Positions 30,522 through 39,900 of a DNA stretch of 64,000 nucleotides are shown one piece after another. The notes below the pieces were generated by a model. The model ran no database searches. It saw only the letters and a list, made by a program, of their open reading frames with translations, and had not been told where the DNA came from. The position numbers and the translations under genes were made by a program. How positions within the stretch are numbered: the first letter of the stretch is position 1; each line of letters starts with the position of its first letter. The DNA is from Aurantiochytrium sp. KH105 (lineage: Eukaryota; Sar; Bigyra; Thraustochytrida; Thraustochytriidae), in contig BGKB01000003.1 in the NCBI GenBank assembly GCA_003116975.1, positions 620,001 to 684,000 of the forward strand. The letters are read 5' to 3'.

Positions 30522-33371
30522 TCATACCAGCACCGATGCCGCAAGAGAGACCGGAGATCGCCCCGGGCGAGAATTCCCAGCATTTGTTGCAGCATCCGAC
30601 GTCGTCGGACGCGAAAGCAAATGCTTGTCCGAAACGCAGCGCGTGACGAGCAAGCGTGTGCTGATCAAATATGTGCCAACAATTGCCGCAAGGTAGGCCC
30701 AATAGACGAGAGGGAGTCCCACGAATCCAAAGAGCTCGCGTACAAAAGGCACGAGCGTCATGGTTGCCGCAGATACGCAAACGAATCCCGAAAGCAAAAC
30801 AAGCGTCGATGACGGCGGAGCGCTCACAGGCGAGCCTTTGTTGACACGAGATTTTGCCGGGCGTGGGAGGAGTCGCGAGAAAAAAGAACGCTGATCGTCT
30901 TCATTGAGTCGCAAAACAAAGACCACAAGCGTCTGAGAAACGAGACCTTCCACAAACCAGCCCGTGTGGAAGAGTGGCTGCTGTGACTCGTCAGCGCCCA
31001 GCATGAAATAAAGCGTCGCAAACGTGACGCTGTCAAAGATGCTACTAATGAGCCCAATGAGCACAATGAAGCGAAACAAGTAAGACATGTTGAGTCGCAG
31101 CGGACGGGAGAGTTGTGCTTTGTCCACTGCGTCCGAAGGAATGCCAAGCTGGGCAATATCGTAGAGAAAATTGGAGGTGACCACTTGAATAGGCAGCATT
31201 GGAAGGAAAGGAATGAAGAGACTTGCGCTGAGCACAGACCACATGTTCCCAAAGTTGCTGGAGGCGGCCATTTTGATGTACTTGATCATGTTGAGAAAAA
31301 CGCGCCGTCCCATGAGTGTTGCTGGGCGAAAGATGCGCAACGACTTTCGTGTCAGCAAGACGTCTGCTGCAGCTCGCGCCGCGTCGCATGCGGAGTCCAC
31401 TGATATACCTACGTCAGCAGCCTGCAAGGCCGCCACGTCGTTGACGCCATCACCCACGAATCCAACGGAATGGCCTAGTGCCTGGAGCTCGCGAATGATG
31501 ACGCGCTTGTGGTGCGGCGTGAGACGCGCAAAGACGTTGCACGACTGCACAATTGATCGCAAAGATGCGGCGGGGGCAAGGTCCAAAGTCTGTCCTTCGA
31601 TGACATGGTGCGGATTGTGGATGCCTACCTGCGCAGCAACGTGGGTGGCGACACTCGCAGTGTCGCCGGTCAACATGCGTACCGAGATCCCGAGAGCCTC
31701 CACGGCCTCGATTGCTGGGGCGGCAGACGGTTTGGGCGGGTCCGCAAAGCTTACAAAGCCTGCAAGAAGAAGGTCCTGGCTCAATGGGCTTTCTATAGCC
31801 ACAGCAAGAATGCGTTCCCCGGTGGCACGGATCTGCTCGACGACTCTGTTTGCGGCCAGATCTGTGAGGGCGCCGATCCCTTGGTGTCCCAGATATCCGC
31901 CATGGCAAAGCGCAAGCACCTCCTCCACAGCACCCTTGTAGATGCAGATCTCCGCAGCGTTCCCAGCGTGTCCTAGAATTGGACTGAGGATGCTGAAAAG
32001 CTCTCCTTGCGTGGGACTCGGAGCTTGCGTATTTTTGGACAGACGCACCCTCACACGCGAGAACCGCTGCTCGTAATCAAAGGGGTCCTCGTCTACGAGG
32101 CTGAAGCATGTCACGATGCTGTCAAAGCTGTCGAGGGGCGACCCATCGATGGCACGTTCAACGGCGTTGTTCGCGGCAGCAGACTGGAAATGCGCAGAAA
32201 GTTTGCAAAGCAGCAACGGCAGCTTGGAGAGCGCTTGGGCAGGCTGGCCGCAAGCGTCGAGGGAGCGATTGACCGACAAGGAGTCCTGCGTGAGCGTGCC
32301 CGTCTTGTCAGTACAAAGGACGTCCATGGAACCAAAAGCTTGCAAGGCGTTGAGACGCTTGACGATACACTTTTCCTTTTTCGCAAGCTCTGTGGCGCCG
32401 TAAATGAGACAATATGTGAGAATCATGGGCAACATTTCGGGTGCAAGGCCGACGGCGACCGCCGCAGCATAGAGAAAGGCGTCGAGGGTTTCGTTTCCTC
32501 GCCAGAGCTGCAGGAGAAAAACCGTCGGAGCCATGAAGATGATGAAGCGGATCATGAGCATTGTGAACGCGTCCATGTCCTCGTCAAAGCCCGTCCGAGA
32601 GCGAGCACCGCGAAGCGCGCCAAATGTTTTGCCCATCTCGCTGTCATCGCCCGTGTGCGTGACGCGAACGACGCCATGACCGGCTACGACCATGGTTCCA
32701 GTAAGAACAGTGTACGCAGCATCTGGCGCAAATGCAGCGCGGGCCTCAACGAGCGACGCGGGCGTTGGATCCGCGGCGCGTTTGGCCACGGGGAGGCTTT
32801 CGCCTGTAAGCTGGGCCTGGTTAACGCGTAGGTGCGCGCAAGAAAGCACGATACCGTCGGCAGGGACGAGATCCCCCGCGGAGAGTAGAAGAAGGTCCCC
32901 GGGTACCACGTCGCGCGCCTGGACTTGGACGGGCGAGGCGCCTTCGGACCCGCGACTGACACGGCAGTGAGTACGGAGTTGGGCGCGCAGCGCACTTGCA
33001 GCCTGTTCTCCTCTAAACTCTTGGATGGTTTGCATTCCAATCGCGAGAAGTCCCATGGCCCAAATAACGAGTCCTGTCTCTGCATCGCCACCGACGTAGG
33101 CGAGCGTGCCGAGGACGCCGAGCAGCACGATGAGCGGGTTCTTGGCGAGGGGCCCGAGATGCTCCAGGACCGTCTCCCAGACCGAGGCCTGCGTCGGCTC
33201 GTTGGGGCCATACCTTTGCAGAGCACGCTGCGCTGCGCCGTCGCTCAGACCCTGCGCTGCACCGTGCGGCCCTGCCACCGCCGCGGTCGTCGCCATTCTA
33301 TCCGCGCCTCGCCTCGCCTTGTTCGCTCGAGCAAGGAAGGAAACGTTTTTGCTCGAACGTATCGTCATCAT
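30522..33371 (-). CDS. MgtA-type Mg2+-transporting P-type ATPase (P3B)
   Basis: The protein is 949 aa, the normal size for P3B ATPases. It starts at ATG 33371; a second in-frame ATG at 33296 is also possible. It has the N-terminal cation-ATPase domain, the actuator motif TGES ('LTGESLPVAK', about nt 32800), the phosphorylation site 'CTDKTGTLTQD' (about 32290-32320), 'MLTGDTASVA' (about 31680), the hinge 'GFVGDGVNDVAALQAADVG' (31410-31465), and a C-terminal membrane block of about six helices. The family in bacteria (MgtA/MgtB) imports Mg2+ and localises to the plasma membrane. P3B pumps are known from bacteria and scattered eukaryotes, so an old lateral transfer is possible but not shown by composition, which matches its neighbours. 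It is divergent to the alpha/beta hydrolase gene. Confidence 0.92.
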   Translation of the reverse strand: MMTIRSSKNVSFLARANKARRGADRMATTAAVAGPHGAAQGLSDGAAQRALQRYGPNEPTQASVWETVLEHLGPLAKNPLIVLLGVLGTLAYVGGDAETGLVIWAMGLLAIGMQTIQEFRGEQAASALRAQLRTHCRVSRGSEGASPVQVQARDVVPGDLLLLSAGDLVPADGIVLSCAHLRVNQAQLTGESLPVAKRAADPTPASLVEARAAFAPDAAYTVLTGTMVVAGHGVVRVTHTGDDSEMGKTFGALRGARSRTGFDEDMDAFTMLMIRFIIFMAPTVFLLQLWRGNETLDAFLYAAAVAVGLAPEMLPMILTYCLIYGATELAKKEKCIVKRLNALQAFGSMDVLCTDKTGTLTQDSLSVNRSLDACGQPAQALSKLPLLLCKLSAHFQSAAANNAVERAIDGSPLDSFDSIVTCFSLVDEDPFDYEQRFSRVRVRLSKNTQAPSPTQGELFSILSPILGHAGNAAEICIYKGAVEEVLALCHGGYLGHQGIGALTDLAANRVVEQIRATGERILAVAIESPLSQDLLLAGFVSFADPPKPSAAPAIEAVEALGISVRMLTGDTASVATHVAAQVGIHNPHHVIEGQTLDLAPAASLRSIVQSCNVFARLTPHHKRVIIRELQALGHSVGFVGDGVNDVAALQAADVGISVDSACDAARAAADVLLTRKSLRIFRPATLMGRRVFLNMIKYIKMAASSNFGNMWSVLSASLFIPFLPMLPIQVVTSNFLYDIAQLGIPSDAVDKAQLSRPLRLNMSYLFRFIVLIGLISSIFDSVTFATLYFMLGADESQQPLFHTGWFVEGLVSQTLVVFVLRLNEDDQRSFFSRLLPRPAKSRVNKGSPVSAPPSSTLVLLSGFVCVSAATMTLVPFVRELFGFVGLPLVYWAYLAAIVGTYLISTRLLVTRCVSDKHLLSRPTTSDAATNAGNSRPGRSPVSLAASVLV

Positions 33372-33793
33372 TGTGCGCTGCAGCTAGCAGGCAGCGAGAC
33401 TGGCAGAGGTGAGATTGCCTCGGTTCAAGTTGCCTTGCTTGATCCAGGTCATGTCTTGCCATCAGTCAATCAATGTTGTTGTCTGGCGCGCATGCTGCGC
33501 CATGGAGAACTTTGCCAAGCCTTGAGAGCTACAAGCGACTACAGGTCTTGTCAGCAATTTTTTTTGCTAATAGGCGAAGCACGGCTGGCACTGGTTCTGG
33601 CACATGGGCAAGCTCGGCAGGCTCAATGAAAAGAGTGAGTGAGATGCAGTTTTGCGCTTGAATCTTCGTCGCAGCCTGCGTTCAACCCCAACCAAGGTAC
33701 GGTGGCAAAGCCGCAGCAGACCTGAATAAAGCGCTGCGGAGCGGTGAACGCGCATTGCATAGCGTGACGCTCGCTGATCGAGCGCGGGGAAAG
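33372..33793. other. Divergent promoter region
   Basis: This gap of 422 bp lies between the leftward P3B ATPase and the rightward hydrolase. The middle (33440-33640) is less GC-rich, with a T-rich run at 33556-33567. I see no gene or clear regulatory motif. Confidence 0.5.
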
Positions 33794-34825
33794 ATGATCG
33801 ATCTCGACGAGGTTTTCTTTGGCGTGGTACGAGCAGCGCTGGTTGTGATCGCCTTTGTGCTGTGGCGCTCGTCGAAGCGCCGCGCATACGTGGCTGATGG
33901 CGGCGCCGTGGCAACCCGGCAGACGGCCAACCCGCCGGAGGGGGGCAAGGTGCAGCAGTTGACGCGCGGGCACTGCCACTACCGCATCGACGGCGAGAAG
34001 AACTCGGGCAAGCTCGTTGTCCTGGTGCACGGCCTTATTGGCTGCACTCTCGATTATGGTCCTTTGTGCAAGATCCTCGTGGAGCAACACCGACGAAGAG
34101 TGCTCCGACTCGATTTGTATGGGCGCGGGTGGAGCACAGCGCCTTTGATGGGCGCGGATTCGCTGCCGGAGCTGTACGCAGGGCAAATTGCAGAGCTTCT
34201 ATTTGCCATTGGGGAAAGAGGCCCGATCGACCTCGTGGGCAACTCGATGGGCGGGGCCATTGCGGCTTGCTTTGCGGCTCGTTTCGGTCGAGCCCACGTC
34301 GCATCGGTGACGCTGGTGGTGCCCGCGGGTCTGTCAGCTGTGGACGAGACGATTCCTGCTTGGCAGCAGCGACTCTATGATGTTCTGGAAGAACTCCCGT
34401 TTGTACCAAAACATCTGCTACGGGCCAATGTGCAGGCGCGTCTCGACAAGCTCAAGGACGAGCAGTATTCGCACTGGACGGTTCCCAACAACGACGTTAT
34501 TCGCAAGTATTATCACGAGTACCAGGCGAAGCGACTTGCCCGTGAGCGGCATTTGGCGGATGCCTACATTGAGACGCTGCGCAGCTTTCCTTTGTCTGCC
34601 AGCAGGCCGCTCTTTGAAGCGCTAGCGCGCAGCGAGGTTCCTTGTATGGTATGCTGGTCCAAGCTGGATCGTCGTGTTCCGTTTGCGTGTGCGGAGGAGA
34701 TGCGCGCCATTTTTGCAGGCGCTGACTTTGAGGAGCACATTTCCGAGGACGGCGGCCACAGTCTCGTCATTGAGAATGCGCCTTTTGTCGCGGAGCGCTT
34801 TGTCCCGTTTTCGCGCAAGAACTAA
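33794..34825 (+). CDS. Membrane-anchored alpha/beta hydrolase
   Basis: The protein is 343 aa from the ATG at 33794. An N-terminal hydrophobic helix ('VVRAALVVIAFVLW') should anchor it in a membrane. The hydrolase fold shows the oxyanion-hole strand 'LVVLVHGLIGC' (nt about 34010-34045), the nucleophile elbow 'LVGNSMGGAIA' with Ser (about 34245), an acid-bearing 'CWSKLDRRVPF' (34651-34683) and the catalytic His in 'DGGHSLVIE' (34749-34775). The complete triad suggests an active esterase or lipase. N-terminal anchor plus single domain resembles ABHD6-type monoacylglycerol lipases, but substrate assignment is inference. Confidence 0.85.
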   Translation: MIDLDEVFFGVVRAALVVIAFVLWRSSKRRAYVADGGAVATRQTANPPEGGKVQQLTRGHCHYRIDGEKNSGKLVVLVHGLIGCTLDYGPLCKILVEQHRRRVLRLDLYGRGWSTAPLMGADSLPELYAGQIAELLFAIGERGPIDLVGNSMGGAIAACFAARFGRAHVASVTLVVPAGLSAVDETIPAWQQRLYDVLEELPFVPKHLLRANVQARLDKLKDEQYSHWTVPNNDVIRKYYHEYQAKRLARERHLADAYIETLRSFPLSASRPLFEALARSEVPCMVCWSKLDRRVPFACAEEMRAIFAGADFEEHISEDGGHSLVIENAPFVAERFVPFSRKN

Positions 34826-36957
34826 TCATTTTTCTCCCTCGCGTTTTCTCTTTTTCTCTTTTTCTCTTTTCCGTAGAATCGATGCGTCTTGCGTCTCATC
34901 TTGAGCAGGCGACAAATCCCTGATAGTGTCCTGGATGCACAATGGGCCCAGCAGGACCATAAACCCCGAAAGCCACTCCAAGGCCAGGCCGCCAAGGCTA
35001 GAATCGTATTCTCCTGCGAATCATCCGAGTATTTCGGCTATCAGGTCTGGGCGAATTTCTATGCCTTTCTCACGAGTGGGCAGTCAAGAGAGTCTTGCAT
35101 CTCACGTCGCAGGTCTGAGCTGTCCTTAATGATGGCTCCGACCGCCCTCGCTGACGGTTTTCTGCACGTTGCCGGTCACAGAATCGGCCCGCCGGTCACA
35201 CGCCGCCCGCTGCCGCACTTTCGCTCCTCGCCGTTTCGCTGGGGTGAGACAGGGAGAAGAGCTAGCTAGCTAGCTGCCTCCGCCCCGTCCCTGGCTTCCC
35301 GCGGCGCGGCCGCCCCGAGAGGGCCGAGACAGCGAGCCCCTCCCCCTCGCTCGAGGCTGCCCTGTCTTCCCCCAAGTTCGGGAAGCGGCGTGGAAGCAGG
35401 GCGGGCAGATGGGGCTCCATCTTGCACGTGCCGGTCTCTCTGCTCTCTTTTTTACATTACAGTTTTTTTCTGCTGCTGCTGGTTTCTGTGCTGCTGTTTT
35501 CTGGCTGCTGGCTGTGGTTTCTGCGGCGCGGCAGCATCGTCCTCTGCGCGCTGCAAGATGGGGCCCAGCCTCGCGGTACCGAGCGTGCTCGGCACGGTCG
35601 AGGGAGAGAGTCCGCGTGCGTTTCGCAACGCAACGCAGCGCACCTGGCTGGCTGGCTCGCTGGCTCGCTGGCAAGTTGGGGAAAGCAGAGCGGCTGCGCG
35701 ACGGCGAGGCGAGGCCCCTTTCTTTTGCAGTGCCTGCCTGCCTCTCACAGTCAAGCACGCGCGCACGCACGCACGCACGCACCGTGTCCAAGCCACGAGG
35801 AAGATCATCGGAGTCCCCGAGGTCGCTCTCAGCCTGTAGACAGTCTTTGCTGATCATTGCCGCTGCCGCTGCTCAGGCTGGTCCCGATGGTGAACGAATT
35901 GAAATGCCGCGCCGCGACGGGCGGCCGGCAGGTCGGCTGTGCTGTGCTGCGCTGCGCTGCGGCGCTGCTGCCAGCCTGCCAGCCAGCCAGCCAGGCCGGC
36001 CCTGTGCGTCTGAGTGGTCCGTCAGTCGGTCGTGTCCGGGCGCCGAGGCTCGGCCTCCGCACGCGCACTCGAGCCTGGCTGGCTGGCCCCGCCCGCCTTG
36101 GCCGCCTCCACCGTCGCTTCTTCCGCTTTCGCAGCTCGAAGTTAGTTGCGCTGCAGTTCGAACTTTTAGGTAGGTGAGCGAGCGAAGGAGACAGTCTCGC
36201 CGGCCTCAGCGCCGCGGCGCGCGCCAGAGGGGACGCCTGCCTCCGCTCCCGAGGCCTCGCTCAGTGGATCCCGCCTCGACGCACTCCGAAGGTCCAGCCT
36301 GCCTCGCCTGCCTCGCCCCGCCTGCGTGCGTGCTCGCCCGCGGCGCGGCGCGGAGCGGGGGCGGGCAGAGGCGGGAGCAGCCAGCTGCAGGCGCGGCAGA
36401 GCAGACGCGCAGGCCCGCCGCGGCGGAGGCGGCAGACGCGGCCAGGCGAGGCGCGGCGAGGCGGGGCGGGGCGGGCGGGGCGAGGCATGGCGCGCGCGGA
36501 GGCGCCGCGGAGGCGCGTGCGCAGCCGGCCGGGGCAGGCGCAGGGGCAGGCACTGGAGCGGCGGGCGCAGCCAGGGGGTTCTGGCGCGAGGCCGCGGCCG
36601 GCGGGGGCGGCGCCCGCCGAGGCCTCTGCTTCTGTGGAGGCCGACGCCGGCGAGGCGGGCCGCGGCTGCAGGCGCCACGCGCGCGCGCTCCGGGACGCCC
36701 GCGTCTGCAGCGGCAGCGGCGGCGGCGGCAGCAGAAGCGACAGCGAGTCCTGGACTCGGGCATCGCCATCCGGGGCAGCGACCTCGAAGACGGCGACGCA
36801 GACCGCGCACGCGACGGCCAGGGCGACCAAGCCGCGCGAGTACTACGCCAGCGACGAGAGGATAGGCACATCCTCGCCAAAACCAGTGCCTTCTCTCTGC
36901 ACGAGCAGCACGAGAGAATGCAGCAAAACGACCTGCAAGAGGAGTCCGTGGTGGGAC
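34826..36957. other. Long intergenic region upstream of the PAN-repeat gene
   Basis: This 2.1-kb gap contains the 186-bp duplicated fragment (34903-35088), TAGC runs (35260-35275), a T-rich run (35448-35468), GCTGG/GCTCG runs (35644-35672), a (GCAC)n run (35757-35781) and then strongly GC-rich sequence (36200-36950). An ATG at 36487 is in frame with the PAN-repeat gene and would add 157 low-complexity Arg/Ala/Gly residues. I treat that stretch as leader because a good signal peptide follows the later ATG. No other gene is seen. Confidence 0.55.
34903..35088 (+). pseudogene. Duplicated fragment of the glycosyltransferase gene
   Basis: This copy of 23628-23813 is the same length and differs at one base by eye. 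It carries an internal slice of the coding frame with no start and no catalytic motif beyond the first strand, so it cannot make an enzyme. It lies 77 bp after the stop of the alpha/beta hydrolase gene. The near identity means the copy is very recent or was homogenised. No flanking target duplication or transposon ends are visible. Confidence 0.9.
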
Positions 36958-39900
36958 ATGCCCGCGATGGCCACGGCACATCTGCGGCGACGGCAATGGA
37001 CAGCGGCAGGGCTCGTGATCGTCGCGCTGCTCACGGTATTGCCAGCGCTTTGCATCGGCGAGACCAATGTGGTGGATCAGCTCGCTTACAGCAACTTTGT
37101 TGAGCTCATGAACGCGGGCGGCCTCGGTAATCTGTACTTTATTTACTGCGATGACACCGCTTCCCTCGAGGACCCATGTTCCTGCAGCTCAAACGGGCGT
37201 CAGATCGTCTGTAATGACGAAAATCAAATTGAGGAGATTTTACTCCCGGAGAACCGCCTTTTCGGTGATCTTACGCGAGAAATGCTCCTGGGGTTCACCG
37301 CGCTCACGCGACTCAACCTCTCGTCAACATCGCTGACTTCTCCGGATCGAAATACGCTAAACACCACGCTCTTACCCATGGGCGGCTGCCTGTCCATCCC
37401 AGAGTGCCTCGATGGAACCTGGGACTGCGACTTTTCACAAAGTGACCTCGACCTCTGTGACACGCTTCCGCCGACGCCGAGCCCTGCGCAGACCCCGACG
37501 ATTACGGTCTCCGATATTTACGTTGGCTACCACTTCATACAGACAAGCGACAACCTATTGGTGCAGATTGACGATATTGACTCTGCGGTCGCCTGCCGTG
37601 ACATTTGCATTGGGTTTTCCGAATGCGAGTACTTTTCCTATCGAATTTCAGGGACGAACGCCGGCAGGTGCGAGCTTTACATTTACTTTGACGAGTTCGA
37701 AGAGGATGAAGACTGGGCCTCGGGATCCCAGGGAGGGGACTACTTTCTGCCCACGTCTGCGCCTACGACCTTGCCGGACGGGATCTTTGCCGGGATCTAC
37801 ATTGTTAATACGGACGACAATCTCGTCGATGAGGAAGAGGGTGTCACCTCGGCGGCCACTTGTCAAAGTCTTTGCGTGGCAAACGACGAGTGCGGGTATT
37901 TCTCATACAAGCTTTCGGGGGACAACGTCGGGCTCTGCGTGCTGTACGCAGATGTCGCAGATGTCACGGAGGATGATGAATGGGCCTCGGGTGCCGAAGA
38001 TGGGTCCGACTTTCTGCCCACATCCACACCAACTTTGTCGCCGAGTGCAACGCAGCCAACGAATGTACCATCTGCAAGTCCAACTGCTATCGCCACGCCC
38101 ACTTCGAGCCCCACTGAAGCATGCATCGTTACTGGGTCTCGGTACGCCCGAGACACCGACGGCCAGCCCATTGAAAGTTTGGACGCTGTCGAATCTGCAA
38201 ACGTATGTGGTCAAACTTGCCTCGATACAACGAGCTGCGGATACTTTGCCTACAAGCGCTCTGGTAACAATGCTGGTCTCTGCGAACTATTTTCAGACGT
38301 CTCGGCCGGGATAGTGGACGCCGAACTCTGGTCTCGAGGTGAGGCGGCGTGCTTGTCATCCACGCCAGCCCCTTCATTGCAGCCATCAACGACGTCACCG
38401 ACTCCGTTTCCGAGCGCAGTGCTTACCACAGATTCGCCCACCACGAATCAGGGCCCGAGCCCGGCACCTAGCGCTTCCCCAACCTCGTCAATACCGGCCT
38501 CATGCCTCGTGCAGGGTGAACGTTTTATTCGTACAGGCGACGAAGTAGTATATACAGAGATTACAAGCGTCGAGGCCTGCCAGGCTCTCTGTCAGGAGGA
38601 TGACTCGTGTACAAACTTTGCTTTTCGTTATAAAGGAGGAAATCCTGGACGCTGCGAGCTCTATGCTGACATATCTGCTGGTACGCAGACTTCCTCTATT
38701 TGGGAAAGGGGTCCTAGGGTCTGCGGGGATGAATCCTCAACCCAAAGTCCGACACAAAGTCCAACACTTCCGCCTTCAGAGTGCTATACAGATGGTTTTC
38801 GATTTGTCAGAGATGACGGCGTTCAACCTTACGAAGTCACCACGACGGACGCCAGCTTGGAAGCCTGCCAAGAAGTTTGCGCGGCAGACGATGCGTGCCA
38901 GTACTTTGCCATCAAACTTTCGGCATCGAACGCGGGTCAATGCGAGCTTTTCTCAGACACAAGCTTGGGTACGACGGATGCACCGAACTGGGCATACGGT
39001 CCAAAGACCTGTGCGTCATCCGAGCCAACGTCATCTCCTGTGCAAGGGCCAACGACAGCCACACAATCGCCGACAGTACCGACGCAAGCACCAACAGCCC
39101 CGACCCAGGCGCCAACTGCACCGACTCAGGCGCCAACTGCACCAACACAGGCACCAACGGACTCAACGCAGTCACCGACGACGCCAACAGATTCAGGATC
39201 CGGGCCAACCCAAGCTCCGACTCTTCCGCCTTCGGAGTGCTACACAGATGGTTTCCGGTTCGTCAGAGACGACGGTGTGCAGCCCTACGAAGTCACGACG
39301 ACAGATGCCAGCTTGGAAGCCTGTCAGGAAGTTTGTGCGGCGGACGATGAATGTTTATATTTTGCCATCAAACTTTCAGCATCGAACGCGGGCCAATGCG
39401 AGCTTTTCTCAGACATAAGCTTGGGTACGACGGATGCACCGAATTGGGCATACGGTCCAAAGACCTGTGCGTCATCCGAGCCAACGTCATCTCCTGTGCA
39501 AGGGCCAACGACACTCACACAATCGCCGACAGTGCCGACGCAAACACCAACAGCATCGACCCAGGCGCCAACTGCACCAACACAGGCACCGACGGACTCG
39601 ACGCAGTCACCGACGACGCCAACGGGTGCAGGTTCAGTCCCAACCCAGGCCCCAACGCTTCCTCCTTCAGAGTGCTATACAGATGGTTTTCGATTCGTCA
39701 GAGATGACGGCGTCCAGCCTTACGAAGTCACGACGACGGACGCCAGCTTGGAAGCCTGCCAGGAAGTTTGCGCGGCAGACGATGCGTGCCAGTACTTCGC
39801 CATCAAACTTTCGGCATCGAACGCGGGTCAATGTGAGCTTTTCTCAGACATAAGCTTGGGTACGACGGATGCACCGAACTGGGCATACGGTCCAAAGACC

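Noticed and set aside
36487-36957. N-terminal extension of the PAN-repeat protein from the earlier ATG
   Set aside because: It is pure Arg/Ala/Gly low complexity in a GC-rich region, and it would bury a good signal peptide 157 residues in. It is kept only as an alternative start.
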